Shown here piece after piece: positions 8,643 through 17,068 of a stretch of DNA of 57,738 nucleotides. The stretch is from Corynebacterium frankenforstense. Its GTDB lineage: Bacteria; Actinomycetota; Actinomycetes; Mycobacteriales; Mycobacteriaceae. The translations under genes were made by a program, and so were the position numbers. The notes below the pieces were generated by a model. That model was not told where the DNA came from, did no database searches, and saw nothing but the letters and a program-made list of their open reading frames with translations. The stretch's first letter is position 1, and each line of letters opens with the position of its first letter. Where the stretch lies: contig NZ_JASODI010000017.1 of the NCBI RefSeq assembly GCF_030211955.1, positions 1 to 57,738 on the forward strand, given 5' to 3'.

Positions 8643-10043
8643 ATGACTGAACAGCCGTACCGCCCGGCCGGCGGCCGCCACCACGTCGTCATCATCGGAT
8701 CGGGCTTCGGCGGCCTGTTCGCCACCCGCGAGCTCGATGGGGCGAACGTGGACGTGACCTTGATCGACCGGAACAACCACCACCTGTTCCAGCCGCTGCT
8801 CTACCAGGTGGCCACGGGCATCCTGGCCTCCGGCGAGATCGCGCCGCAGACCCGCCAGATCCTGGCGAAGCAGGACAACGCCTCGGTGGTCGAGGGCGAG
8901 GTCGTCGACATCGACACCGAGAAGCAGACCGTGACCACCGTGCTCGGCGACTACCGCCGCACCTACGAGTACGACTCCCTGATCGTCGCCGCCGGCGCCG
9001 GTCAGTCCTACTTCGGCAACGACCACTTCGCCGAGTTCGCCCCGGGTATGAAGACCATCGACGACGCCCTCGAGATCCGCGCCCGCGTGGCCGGTGCCTT
9101 CGAGCGCGCCGAGCAGACCGACGACCCGGCCGAGCGCGAACGCCTGCTGACCTTCGTCGTCGTCGGCGCGGGCCCGACCGGCGTGGAGCTGGCCGGCCAG
9201 CTCGCCGAGATGGCCCACCGCACCCTGGCGGGCGCCTACCGCAACTTCTCGCCGAACTCCGCGAAGATCGTGCTGCTCGACGGCGCGCCCCAGGTGCTGC
9301 CGCCCTTCGGCAAGCGCCTCGGCCGCAAGGCCCAGCGCCAGCTCGAGCGCCTCGGCGTCGAGGTCAAGCTCAACGCCATGGTCAACAACGTCGACGAGAA
9401 CTCGGTGACCTACCACTCCGGCGACGCCGACCACACCATCGAGACCTACACCAAGATCTGGTCCGCCGGCGTGGCCGCCTCCCCGCTGGGCAAGCTCATC
9501 GCGGACCAGGCGGGCGCCGACGTCGACCGCGACGGTCGCGTGCAGGTCAACGACGACCTGACTGTGGGCGACCTGGACAACGTCTTCGTCGTCGGCGACA
9601 TGATGGGCAAGGACCGCCTGCCGGGCGTGGCCCAGGTGGCCATGCAGGGCGGCGAGTACGCCGCCGAGCAGATCGCCGCCGAGGCCGCGGGCCGCGACAA
9701 GTCCGCCCGCGAGCCCTTCGAGTACTTCGACAAGGGCTCGATGGCCACCGTCTCCCGCTTCTCCGCCGTGGTGAAGATGGGCAACGTCGAGGTCGCCGGC
9801 TTCATCGGCTGGGTCCTGTGGCTGGCGGTGCACGTGATGTACCTCGTCGGCTTCCGCAACCGCTTCGTCGCGGCCTTCTCCTGGGGCCTCAACGCGATCT
9901 CGCGGCACCGCTGGAACCTGGCGACCACCTCGCAGCAGATGCACGGGCGCACCGCCCTGCGAAAGCTGACCGAGCTGTTCGACCCGAAGGACGCGGACAG
10001 CCCCATCGAGGTGCGCGACTCCGCGCAGTACCCGAACCTCTGA
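8643..10043 (+). CDS. ndh: Type II NADH dehydrogenase
   Basis: 466 aa from ATG 8643, a membrane-bound, non-proton-pumping NADH:menaquinone oxidoreductase. The FAD fold is HHVVIIGSGFGGLFATRE at the N-terminus. The NADH fold is VVVGAGPTGVELAGQLAEM, followed by a second FAD contact, VFVVGDMM. The C-terminal hydrophobic stretch (VAGFIGWVLWLAVHVMYL) is the membrane anchor seen in actinobacterial Ndh. The start is set by AGAGGAG 9 nt upstream. An in-frame ATG at 8613 would add 10 residues and lacks a binding site. It is the main aerobic NADH entry point in corynebacteria, which lack complex I. It is followed by the TPP riboswitch of the next gene. Confidence 0.92.
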   Translation: MTEQPYRPAGGRHHVVIIGSGFGGLFATRELDGANVDVTLIDRNNHHLFQPLLYQVATGILASGEIAPQTRQILAKQDNASVVEGEVVDIDTEKQTVTTVLGDYRRTYEYDSLIVAAGAGQSYFGNDHFAEFAPGMKTIDDALEIRARVAGAFERAEQTDDPAERERLLTFVVVGAGPTGVELAGQLAEMAHRTLAGAYRNFSPNSAKIVLLDGAPQVLPPFGKRLGRKAQRQLERLGVEVKLNAMVNNVDENSVTYHSGDADHTIETYTKIWSAGVAASPLGKLIADQAGADVDRDGRVQVNDDLTVGDLDNVFVVGDMMGKDRLPGVAQVAMQGGEYAAEQIAAEAAGRDKSAREPFEYFDKGSMATVSRFSAVVKMGNVEVAGFIGWVLWLAVHVMYLVGFRNRFVAAFSWGLNAISRHRWNLATTSQQMHGRTALRKLTELFDPKDADSPIEVRDSAQYPNL

Positions 10044-10064
10044 CCCGGAGGGACGTTGTGCGCT

Positions 10065-10070
10065 GCTAGG
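10065..10070 (+). promoter_or_regulatory. Probable -10 box of the TPP-controlled transcript
   Basis: TAGGGT lies 12 nt before the first base of the riboswitch P1 stem, the right place for the start of the riboswitch transcript. Confidence 0.45.
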
Positions 10071-10081
10071 GTGGCGTCCAA

Positions 10082-10158
10082 GACAACGGGGTGCCCCGCC
10101 AGGGGCTGAGAACACACCCGTGGAACCTGCTCTAGCTCGCACTAGCGGAGGGATTGTC
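10082..10158 (+). promoter_or_regulatory. TPP (THI-box) riboswitch
   Basis: The conserved pieces of the thiamine-pyrophosphate aptamer are present in order: GGGGTGCC, the CTGAGA-like GGGCTGAGAAC, ACCC, GAACCTG, then CTAGC...ACTAGCGGAGGGA. The closing P1 stem pairs GACAA (10082-10086) with TTGTC (10154-10158). It lies 48 nt upstream of the thiD-tenA start and ends close enough to the GGAAGGA ribosome-binding site (10192-10198) that control of translation initiation is plausible. The ligand is well established for this RNA class; the mechanism here is inferred. Confidence 0.93.
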
Positions 10159-10206
10159 TCCTCGACGCGCGCGGGCCGGGGCCTTCGATACGGAAGGACA
10201 CCGCCC

Positions 10207-11772
10207 ATGGCCAGCACACAGATCCCCACCGTCCTCGCGATCGCGGGGACGGACCCCACCGGGGGCGCGGGACTCCAGGCCGACATCAAGGCGATCAGCG
10301 AGACCGGGGGTTTCCCGCTGAGCGTGGTGACCTCGCTGGTCGCCCAGAACACCTGCGGCGTGCGCGAGGTGCACACCCCGCCGGTCGAGTTTCTCCTCGC
10401 CCAGCTCGACGCCGTCTTCGACGACGTGCGCGTCGACGCCGTCAAGATCGGCATGCTCGGCACCGCCGAGGTCACCGAGGCCGTGACGGAGTACCTGGAC
10501 GCCCACCCGGTCAAGACGCTGGTGCTCGACCCCGTCATGGTGGCCACCAGCGGCGACCGCCTGCTCGACTCCGCGGCCGAGGCCGCACTGCGCGAGCTGT
10601 GCCGCCGCGCCACCGTGATCACCCCCAACCTGCCCGAGCTGGCCGTCCTGGCCGGGGAGCCCGAGGCGCAGGACCTCGACGCCGCCGCCGCGCAGGGGGC
10701 GAGGTTGGCCGCCGAGCTGGGCTGCGCGGTCGTCGTCAAGGGCGGGCACCTCAGTGAGGAGCGCGCCGACAACGTCTGGGTCTCCCCCGACGGCGCCACC
10801 CACCCCGCGCCCACGGCGCGGGTGGCCACGCGCAACACGCACGGCACCGGCTGCTCGCTGTCCTCCGCGCTGGCCGGGCGCCTGGCCGCCGGCGACGAGC
10901 CCGCGGCCGCCCTGGCCTGGGCGACCGGCTGGCTGGCCGAGGCCATCGGCTACGCCGACGCACTCGGCATCGGCACCGGCAACGGGCCCGTCGACCACAC
11001 GCACCGCTCGCGGCGCCTGGCCGCCGCGGCGTCGACCACGCCGTGGCCGGAGCCAGCCGCCGTCCCGGAGGTGCTCGAGACCCCGGAGGACCTCGACGCG
11101 CTGGCCGCAGAGGGACTCGAGGCGCGCATCGCCGCCGTCGGTCCCTGGACCGCCGCGCTGTGGCGGGCCGCCGCCGGGGTGGCCGAGGCCGCGACCACCG
11201 GCGAGTTCGTGCGCCGGCTCACGGGCGGCTCGCTGGCCGAGGCCCAATTCGACTTCTACCTGCACCAGGACAAGCTCTACCTGGACGACTACTCCGAGGC
11301 GCTGGCCGAGGTGGGCACGCGCACCCCCACGGGCGAGGACCGGCTGGCCTGGTTCCACGACGCCGCGGAGACCATCGAGACCGAGGCCGCGCTGCACCGC
11401 GCCTGGTTCCCCGAGGGCGGCGCCGACGCCGAGGACCCCTCCCCCGTCACGCTCGGCTACACCAGCTTCCTGCGCGCCACCGTGCGCTCCGAGGAGCCGT
11501 GCGTCGGCGCCGCCGCCGTGCTGCCCTGCTACTGGCTCTACTCGGAGATCGGGCTGCGCATGGCCGACCACATCCGCGCCGACCACCCCTACCGCGCCTG
11601 GCTGGAGACCTACTCCGACGAGGGCTTCATCACGCAGACGAAGGCCGCCATGGCCCGCGTCGAACGCGCCCTAGCCGCGGGCTCCCCGCGCGGGCGCGCG
11701 CGGGCCGTGCGCGCCTTCCTGAACTCCTGCCACTGGGAGCGGGAGTTCTTCGACCAGGCGTCCCGAGCCTGA
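10207..11772 (+). CDS. thiD: ThiD-TenA fusion: HMP/HMP-P kinase with thiaminase II domain
   Basis: 521 aa. Residues 1-270 are a ThiD-type kinase that phosphorylates hydroxymethylpyrimidine and its phosphate for thiamine synthesis (AIAGTDPTGGAGLQADIK, LDPVMVATSGD, TPNLPE, and the anion-hole motif NTHGTGCSLSSALA). Residues about 310-521 are a TenA domain that salvages thiamine breakdown products to HMP: FDFYLHQDKLYL, the catalytic-Cys segment AAVLPCYWLYSEIG, and a terminal Glu-rich helix (WEREFFDQ). Salvage and phosphorylation are thus in one chain, as in yeast Thi20. The ATG at 10207 has GGAAGGA 8 nt upstream. Frames opening at 10120 would start inside the riboswitch and are rejected. Confidence 0.9.
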   Translation: MASTQIPTVLAIAGTDPTGGAGLQADIKAISETGGFPLSVVTSLVAQNTCGVREVHTPPVEFLLAQLDAVFDDVRVDAVKIGMLGTAEVTEAVTEYLDAHPVKTLVLDPVMVATSGDRLLDSAAEAALRELCRRATVITPNLPELAVLAGEPEAQDLDAAAAQGARLAAELGCAVVVKGGHLSEERADNVWVSPDGATHPAPTARVATRNTHGTGCSLSSALAGRLAAGDEPAAALAWATGWLAEAIGYADALGIGTGNGPVDHTHRSRRLAAAASTTPWPEPAAVPEVLETPEDLDALAAEGLEARIAAVGPWTAALWRAAAGVAEAATTGEFVRRLTGGSLAEAQFDFYLHQDKLYLDDYSEALAEVGTRTPTGEDRLAWFHDAAETIETEAALHRAWFPEGGADAEDPSPVTLGYTSFLRATVRSEEPCVGAAAVLPCYWLYSEIGLRMADHIRADHPYRAWLETYSDEGFITQTKAAMARVERALAAGSPRGRARAVRAFLNSCHWEREFFDQASRA

Positions 11773-11858
11773 CCTGCGGCGACGCACGGCGGTGTGAGGT
11801 GGGAAAGTCACCGCAGACAAAATGACGCGTCGCGCCTTAAGGTCCGACCATTGCGGTG

Positions 11859-11864
11859 TACACT
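11859..11864 (+). promoter_or_regulatory. Probable -10 box of the pfl operon
   Basis: TACACT in the 260-bp gap between thiD-tenA and pflB. Transcription from here would give a leader of about 160 nt that contains the tandem hairpins at 11881-11926. No clear -35 is visible. I found no convincing FNR or GlxR site; TGTG-N4-TCAC at 11870-11881 has the wrong spacing for GlxR. Confidence 0.4.
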
Positions 11865-11880
11865 GAGCTGTGGTAATCAC

Positions 11881-11926
11881 CCGCACCGCCAGTGCGGCCG
11901 TGAGCCCGCGGGTCAGAGTCCCGCGG
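11881..11926 (+). promoter_or_regulatory. Tandem hairpins in the pfl leader
   Basis: Two perfect GC stems lie back to back: CCGCAC-cgcca-GTGCGG (11881-11897) and CCGCGGG-tcagagt-CCCGCGG (11906-11926). Further short repeats follow (CAATctgATTG at about 11942-11952). They sit about 105 nt before the pflB start. The arrangement looks like a structured 5' leader, but I could not fit it to the ZTP (pfl), cobalamin or another known riboswitch consensus. It could also be an attenuator, or the terminator of thiD-tenA, although no T-tract follows. Confidence 0.5.
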
Positions 11927-12032
11927 AAGAGACTGCATAGGCAATCTGATTGACACGCGCGGGAGCGTGAACACCCCGTCTGGCCACCGTCACACCCGGC
12001 CCACGCCCTCGCCCGGAAGGATGTGTGCCCAC

Positions 12033-14144
12033 GTGACCACCACGACCGCCCCGGACGAGACGTCCTCCGCCTGGGCCGGCTTCACCGCCGGCGACTGGCA
12101 GGACGAGATCGACGTCCGGGACTTCATCCAGCGCAACTACACCCCCTACGACGGTGACGCCGGTTTCCTGGCCGGGCCCACCGACAAGACCCGCAGGGTG
12201 TGGGACCACCTCGAGGAGAAGTACCTCTCCGTCGAGCGTGAGCGCCGCGTCTACGACGTCGACACGAAGACCCCGGCGGACATCGACGCCTTCCCCGCCG
12301 GCTACATCTCCGAGGACGACGACGTGGTCGTCGGCCTGCAGACCGACGTCCCGCTCAAGCGCGCCATGATGCCCTTCGGCGGCTGGCGCATGGTGCAGAC
12401 GGCGATCAAGGAGGCCGGCAAGGAGGTCGACCCGGACGTCCGGGAGATCTTCACCCGCTACCGCAAGACCCACAACGACGCGGTCTTCGACATCTACACC
12501 CCGCGCATCCGCGCCGCGCGCTCCTCACACATCGTCACCGGCCTGCCGGACGCCTACGGCCGCGGCCGCATCATCGGCGACTACCGCCGCGTCGCGCTCT
12601 ACGGCGTGGACCGGCTCATCGAGGAGAAGCAGCGCGACAAGGACTCCGTGGCCGACAAGCCCTTCTCCGAGCACTGGGCGCGCTACCGCGAGGAGCACGC
12701 GGAGCAGATCAAGGCGCTCAAGAAGCTCAAGCACATGGCGGAGCTCTACGGCTTCGACATCTCCGGGCCGGCGACCACCGCCCAGGAGGCCGTGCAGTGG
12801 ACCTACTTCGCCTACCTCGGCGCCGTGAAGTCCCAGGACGGCGCCGCCATGTCGATCGGCCGCCTGTCCGCCTTCTTCGACATCTACTTCGAGCGTGACC
12901 TGACCGCCGGCCGGATCACCGAGGAGGACGCCCAGGAGATCATCGACGCGCTGGTGATCAAGCTGCGCATCGTGCGCTTCCTGCGCACCGAGGACTACGA
13001 CCAGATCTTCTCCGGCGACCCGTACTGGGCCACCTGGTCCGACGCCGGCTTCACCGAGGACGGCCGCAACCAGGTCACCAAGACCTCCTTCCGCCTGCTG
13101 CAGACCCTGCGCAACCTGGGCCCCGCCCCGGAGCCGAACATCACCGTCTTCTGGGACCCGGAGCTGCCGGAGGGCTACAAGGAGTTCTGCGCGGCGATCT
13201 CCATCGAGACCTCCGCGATCCAGTACGAGTCCGACAGGCAGATCCGCAAGCAGTGGGGCGACGACGCCGCCATCGCCTGCTGCGTCTCGCCTATGCGGGT
13301 GGGCAAGCAGATGCAGTTCTTCGGCGCCCGCGTCAACGCCGCCAAGGCGCTGCTCTACGCGATGAACGGCGGCCGCGACGAGGTCACCGGCAAGCAGGTC
13401 ACCGAGGAGGGCCTCTTCTCCCCCATCACCACCGAGGGCCCGCTCGACTTCGACGAGGTCTGGCAGAAGTACGAGGAGATGCTCGACTGGGTGGTGGGCA
13501 CCTACGTCGAGGCGCTCAACATCATCCACTACTGCCACGACCGCTACGCCTACGAGGCCGTCGAGATGGCGCTGCACGACTCCGACATCGTGCGCACGAT
13601 GGGCTGCGGCATCGCGGGCCTGTCGATCGTCGCCGACTCGCTGTCCGCCATCAGGTACGCGAAGGTCACCCCGGTGCGTGACGAGACCGGCCTGATCGTC
13701 GACTACGTCACCGAGGGCGACTTCCCCGTCTACGGCAACGACGACGACCGCGCCGACGACATCGCCGCGACCGTGGTCTACACCGTCATGGAGAAGATCC
13801 GCCAGATCCCGCTCTACCGCGACGCGATCCCGACCCAGTCGGTGCTGACGATCACCTCGAACGTCGTCTACGGCAAGGCCACCGGCGCCTTCCCGTCCGG
13901 CCACGAGGCCGGCGCCCCGTTCGCGCCGGGCGCGAACCCGGAGAACGGCGCCGACAACCACGGCATGGTCGCCTCGATGCTGTCGGTGGGCAAGCTCAAC
14001 TACGAGGACGCCCTCGACGGCATCTCGCTGACCAACACCATCACCCCCGCCGGCCTCGGCCGCAACCGCGAGGAGCAGGTCAACAACCTGGTCGGCGTGC
14101 TCGACGCGGGCTTCGTGATGAACCCCGAGCAGTGCGCGAACTGA
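12033..14144 (+). CDS. pflB: Pyruvate formate-lyase catalytic core lacking the glycyl-radical domain
   Basis: 703 aa from GTG 12033 (GGAAGG at 12015-12020; an ATG at 12021 overlaps that site). It cleaves pyruvate plus CoA to acetyl-CoA and formate. The adjacent active-site cysteines are C416-C417 ([14 protein letters not shown]), almost exactly the E. coli C418-C419 positions. Other PFL blocks include [29 protein letters not shown] and [16 protein letters not shown]. The chain ends at [16 protein letters not shown], where E. coli PflB has GLMDGYFHHEASIEGG. The final 55-60 residues with the RVSGYA radical glycine are absent. That domain is the next gene, 53 bp downstream. No frameshift joins them: the stop is followed by a normal spacer and ribosome-binding site. 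Confidence 0.92.
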   Translation: MTTTTAPDETSSAWAGFTAGDWQDEIDVRDFIQRNYTPYDGDAGFLAGPTDKTRRVWDHLEEKYLSVERERRVYDVDTKTPADIDAFPAGYISEDDDVVVGLQTDVPLKRAMMPFGGWRMVQTAIKEAGKEVDPDVREIFTRYRKTHNDAVFDIYTPRIRAARSSHIVTGLPDAYGRGRIIGDYRRVALYGVDRLIEEKQRDKDSVADKPFSEHWARYREEHAEQIKALKKLKHMAELYGFDISGPATTAQEAVQWTYFAYLGAVKSQDGAAMSIGRLSAFFDIYFERDLTAGRITEEDAQEIIDALVIKLRIVRFLRTEDYDQIFSGDPYWATWSDAGFTEDGRNQVTKTSFRLLQTLRNLGPAPEPNITVFWDPELPEGYKEFCAAISIETSAIQYESDRQIRKQWGDDAAIACCVSPMRVGKQMQFFGARVNAAKALLYAMNGGRDEVTGKQVTEEGLFSPITTEGPLDFDEVWQKYEEMLDWVVGTYVEALNIIHYCHDRYAYEAVEMALHDSDIVRTMGCGIAGLSIVADSLSAIRYAKVTPVRDETGLIVDYVTEGDFPVYGNDDDRADDIAATVVYTVMEKIRQIPLYRDAIPTQSVLTITSNVVYGKATGAFPSGHEAGAPFAPGANPENGADNHGMVASMLSVGKLNYEDALDGISLTNTITPAGLGRNREEQVNNLVGVLDAGFVMNPEQCAN

Positions 14145-14197
14145 CTTCCCCGTCCCCCGATCCCCTCAACCACCCCGCATCCCTGAAGGAGCCAACC

Positions 14198-14449
14198 ATG
14201 ACCACCCTCACCTTCGACGAGCGCCAGGCCGCGATGAAGGCCGCCCGCACCGAGGCCAACCAGGGCGCCGGCCTCTACCACGCCAACATCAACGTCCTCG
14301 ACGAGTCGACCCTGACCGACGCGATGGAGCACCCGGAGAACTACCCGAACCTGACGGTGCGTGTCTCCGGCTACGCCGTCAACTTCGTCAAGCTCACCGA
14401 GGAACAGCAGCGCGACGTCATCTCGCGCACCTTCCACCACTCCAGCTAG
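14198..14449 (+). CDS. Glycyl-radical domain as a separate subunit (GrcA/PFL C-terminus-like)
   Basis: 83 aa from ATG 14198, with AAGGAG 6 nt upstream. The second half is the glycyl-radical domain of pyruvate formate-lyase: [18 protein letters not shown], with radical Gly58, then [16 protein letters not shown], matching the last residues of E. coli PflB and YfiD/GrcA. In E. coli, GrcA is a spare part for a damaged full-length enzyme. Here the core protein has no such domain, so this small protein should be needed for activity and is the expected substrate of the activase encoded next. The first 25 residues ([18 protein letters not shown]) are a charged helix, perhaps the docking element. It starts at 14198; an earlier in-frame ATG at 14132 lies inside pflB. 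Confidence 0.92.
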   Translation: MTTLTFDERQAAMKAARTEANQGAGLYHANINVLDESTLTDAMEHPENYPNLTVRVSGYAVNFVKLTEEQQRDVISRTFHHSS

Positions 14450-14489
14450 ACAGCACCGCTGGCAGCAGCCCAGCTAGAAAGGCCTTCCC

Positions 14490-15365
14490 GTGGCCAACGA
14501 CGGCATCTCCGGAGTCGTCTCCCTCGAACCCGAGGCGGGCGAGCGGGTCCGCGGCGCGGCCGCCGGGCTCGGCGTGGGCCTCGAACTGCCCGAGAGCGAG
14601 ATGGACCGCGCCCAGCTCCTGGAGGCCCGGCGCACCGGCGAGGTCGCGCTGGTCCACTCCTGGGAGCTGGTCACGGCCGTCGATGGGCCGGGCACCCGCC
14701 TGACCGTCTTCCTCTCCGGCTGCCCGCTGCGCTGCCTGTACTGCCACAACCCGGACACGATGCAGATGCGCACGGGCACCCTGGAGTCGATCGACGACAT
14801 GGTGCGCAAGGTGCTGCGTTACAAGGCGGTCTTCCGCGCCTCCGGCGGCGGGCTGACGATCTCGGGCGGCGAGCCGCTCTTCCAGATCGCCTTCACCCGC
14901 CGGCTGCTCGCCGAGGTGCACGCCGCCGGGGTGCACACCTGCGTGGACACCTCCGGTTTCCTCGGCGCGCGCCTGCGCGACGAGGACCTCGCCAACGTCG
15001 ACCACGTGCTGCTCGACGTGAAGTCCGGCGACCCGGAGACCTACCGCAAGGTCACCGGCCGCGACCTGGCCCCCACCATCGCCTTCGGCGACCGGCTGGC
15101 GCGGCTGGGCACGACGGTCTGGGTGCGCTTCGTGCTCGTGCCGGGGCTGACCGACGACCCCGACAACGTCGCCGAGGCGGCCGACATCGTCGCCCGCTGG
15201 GACAACGTCGAGCGCGTCGAGGTCCTGCCCTTCCACAACATGGGCGCGGACAAGTGGCACGAGCTCGACCTGCACTACACCCTCGACGGCGTCAGCCCGC
15301 CGAGCGAGGAGTCGCTGGCGGCGACCCGGGAGATCTTCCGCTCCCGGGGCCTGACGGTCTTCTAG
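14490..15365 (+). CDS. pflA: Pyruvate formate-lyase activating enzyme (radical SAM)
   Basis: 291 aa from GTG 14490 with AGAAAGG 8 nt upstream. It is a radical-SAM enzyme that abstracts hydrogen from the PFL glycine to make the glycyl radical. The iron-sulfur ligands are C78, C82 and C85 in GCPLRCLYCHNP (CX3CX2C). The SAM-contact motif is LTISGGEPLFQ, and LLDVKS and the VRFVLVPGLTDD block follow as in PflA. It is about 45 residues longer than E. coli PflA because of an N-terminal extension (about 1-50, ending RRTGEVALVHSWE), whose role is unknown. It is the third gene of the operon, 40 bp after the radical subunit. Its 3' end overlaps by 4 bp the end of the convergent methyltransferase gene. 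Confidence 0.93.
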   Translation: MANDGISGVVSLEPEAGERVRGAAAGLGVGLELPESEMDRAQLLEARRTGEVALVHSWELVTAVDGPGTRLTVFLSGCPLRCLYCHNPDTMQMRTGTLESIDDMVRKVLRYKAVFRASGGGLTISGGEPLFQIAFTRRLLAEVHAAGVHTCVDTSGFLGARLRDEDLANVDHVLLDVKSGDPETYRKVTGRDLAPTIAFGDRLARLGTTVWVRFVLVPGLTDDPDNVAEAADIVARWDNVERVEVLPFHNMGADKWHELDLHYTLDGVSPPSEESLAATREIFRSRGLTVF

Positions 15366-15946
15366 CGGCGCGCGAGTATCGCGACCAGGAACCCCGACAT
15401 CGGGGTGTACGGGTCGAGCTGCCAGGACTCGTAGGCGTTCTGCAGCTCGAAGCCCGCGCGCGCGGCGGTGTCCAGGAAGTCCGGCGCCGCCCAGCCGCGG
15501 TTGAGCCCGAAGCCGACGAGGAAGCGCCCGCCGGGGCGCAGGGAACGGGCGATGTTGGCCAGCGCCGGCTCGCGGCCCTCCTCGGAGAGGAAGCCCATCA
15601 CGTTGCCGGCGGAGACCGCCACGTCGAAGTTCCCCTCGGGGATCTCGTCGGTCTCGAGGTCGCCGACCTCGAAGCGCACGTCCGGGAAGTCCTTGCGCGC
15701 GTAGCCGATGAGCACCGGGTCGACGTCCGTGCCCACCACGTGGTGGCCCCGGGCGGCCAGGTAGCCGGCCACGCGCCCCGTGCCGCAGCCGGCGTCGAGG
15801 ATGCGCGCGCCGCGGTCGGCCACGGCGTCGACCAGTCGCGCCTCCCCGTCGATGTCCCGGCCCTCGGCGACGAAGTTGCGCCAGCGGGCCGCGTAGTTCT
15901 CCGAGTGCATCGGGTTGGCCTCGGTGATCTGCTTCCAGGTAGCCAT
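15362..15946 (-). CDS. Class I SAM-dependent methyltransferase
   Basis: 194 aa. Motif I is ARILDAGCGTGRVAGYL, followed by VVGTDVDPVLIGYAR (acidic ribose contact), FEVGDLETDE, DVAVSAGNVMGFL and LRPGGRFLVGFG, a complete methyltransferase fold. The substrate is not evident; methylation of a small molecule is usual for this size and motif set. The start MATWKQITEAN at 15946 follows a TAAACT box by 8 nt with no ribosome-binding site, so it is leaderless. The gene is divergent from corA, with overlapping promoters. Confidence 0.85.
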   Translation of the reverse strand: MATWKQITEANPMHSENYAARWRNFVAEGRDIDGEARLVDAVADRGARILDAGCGTGRVAGYLAARGHHVVGTDVDPVLIGYARKDFPDVRFEVGDLETDEIPEGNFDVAVSAGNVMGFLSEEGREPALANIARSLRPGGRFLVGFGLNRGWAAPDFLDTAARAGFELQNAYESWQLDPYTPMSGFLVAILARR

Positions 15947-15952
15947 GGGCGC

Positions 15953-15960
15953 TAAGTTTA
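15953..15960. promoter_or_regulatory. Overlapping divergent -10 boxes
   Basis: CTAAGTTTAG contains TAAACT on the minus strand (15960-15955, 8 nt before the methyltransferase ATG) and TAAGTT on the plus strand (15953-15958, reading towards corA). The two divergent genes appear to share one promoter patch, so polymerase binding for one should exclude the other. Confidence 0.45.
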
Positions 15961-15994
15961 GTGCTGTCCTGTCCGCCCCGCCCAGGAGGTGCCC

Positions 15995-17065
15995 GTGCCG
16001 AACGACCGCCGCCCCGCCCGCCTGCCCCGGTTCACCACCCGGAGCCCCCGGCCGGCCGGCCCTCCGGTGCCCGCCCAACGCGCCGTGTCCCACTGCCGCG
16101 TCTTCCGCGACGGAAAGCGGGTGGCCGGCGAGTTCACCCCGGCCCGGGCGCGTGCGGAGGTCGCCGCGCACGGCGGCTTCGTCTGGCTGGCCCTCCAGGA
16201 GCCGGACGAGACGCAGATGCAGCAGGTCGCCTCCGAGTTCGGCATCGACGAGCTGATCGTCGAGGACGCCGTGGCCGCCCACCAGCGGCCGAAGGCGGAG
16301 CGCTACGACGACCAGCTCTTCCTGGTCGTGCGGCCGGTGGTCTACGCCCGCGCCGAGGACGTCTCCGACTCCCGCGACATAATCTCCACCGCCGAGATCC
16401 AGACGGTCATCGGCCGCGACTTCGTGCTCACCGTCCACCACGGCCCCGAGGTGCCGGGCCTGTCGCGCCGCCTCGACGGGGACCTCGAGCTCAACGACCC
16501 CTCGCCGCTGTCGCTGGTGTGGGCGCTGACCGACCACGTCGTCGAGCTCGACCGGCAGATCATGGGCCGCCTCGAGGACGCCGTCGACCGCCTCGAGGAG
16601 GAGGTCTTCGCCCCGGTGCGCAGCACCACGATCGAGCCGGTCTACCAGTTCAAACGAGAGGTCCTCGAGGCCCGCCACGCGGTCACCCCCTTCACCTCGG
16701 CACTCAAACTGCTCATCCAGAACAACCGTGACCTGATGGACAAGCAGCAGCGCTCCTACTTCCGCGACGTGCTCGACAACACGCAGATCGCCGCCGATTC
16801 CACGATGGCGCTCGACGAGCGCCTCTCCGCGCTCATCGACGCGGGCACGGCGAAGGTGAGCATGCAGCAGAACCAGGACATGCGCCGGCTCTCCGCGCTG
16901 GTCGGCATGGTCACGGTGCCGACCCTGATCGCGGGCATCTACGGCATGAACTTCGACGACATGCCGGAGCTGCACTGGACCTTCGGCTACCCGCTGGCCC
17001 TGGGCCTGATGGCGTTGTCGGTCGCCGTCATCTACTGGTACTGCAAGCGCTCCGGCTGGCTCTGA
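15995..17065 (+). CDS. corA: CorA-family magnesium/cobalt transporter
   Basis: 356 aa with a large cytoplasmic N-terminal domain (FVWLALQEPDETQMQQVA, EDAVAAHQRPKAERYDDQ) and two C-terminal membrane helices. The signature YGMNF lies at the end of the first helix (LIAGIYGMNFDDMPEL), followed by the short loop and the last helix ending in basic residues (YWYCKRSGWL). Pentameric passive Mg2+/Co2+ uptake is the established family role. The GTG at 15995 has AGGAGG 5 nt upstream; the GTG at 15989 overlaps that site. No M-box is present in the short leader. Confidence 0.9.
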   Translation: MPNDRRPARLPRFTTRSPRPAGPPVPAQRAVSHCRVFRDGKRVAGEFTPARARAEVAAHGGFVWLALQEPDETQMQQVASEFGIDELIVEDAVAAHQRPKAERYDDQLFLVVRPVVYARAEDVSDSRDIISTAEIQTVIGRDFVLTVHHGPEVPGLSRRLDGDLELNDPSPLSLVWALTDHVVELDRQIMGRLEDAVDRLEEEVFAPVRSTTIEPVYQFKREVLEARHAVTPFTSALKLLIQNNRDLMDKQQRSYFRDVLDNTQIAADSTMALDERLSALIDAGTAKVSMQQNQDMRRLSALVGMVTVPTLIAGIYGMNFDDMPELHWTFGYPLALGLMALSVAVIYWYCKRSGWL

Positions 17066-17068
17066 GAA

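Noticed and set aside
11865..12015. ZTP (pfl-type) or cobalamin riboswitch upstream of pflB.
   Set aside because: The CCGCCTGGGC pseudoknot segment of the ZTP motif and the B12 box are missing; GCCAGTG and the GC stems only loosely resemble them.
12033..14449. The split pfl gene as a sequencing frameshift.
   Set aside because: The core ends with a stop followed by a 53-bp noncoding spacer and a proper AAGGAG before an ATG. No single-base change would fuse the two into a normal PFL linker.
15947..16975. A 537-codon minus-strand frame that extends the methyltransferase into the corA region.
   Set aside because: The extra part is antisense to corA and is cut by the divergent promoter; the methyltransferase fold begins at the ATG at 15946.
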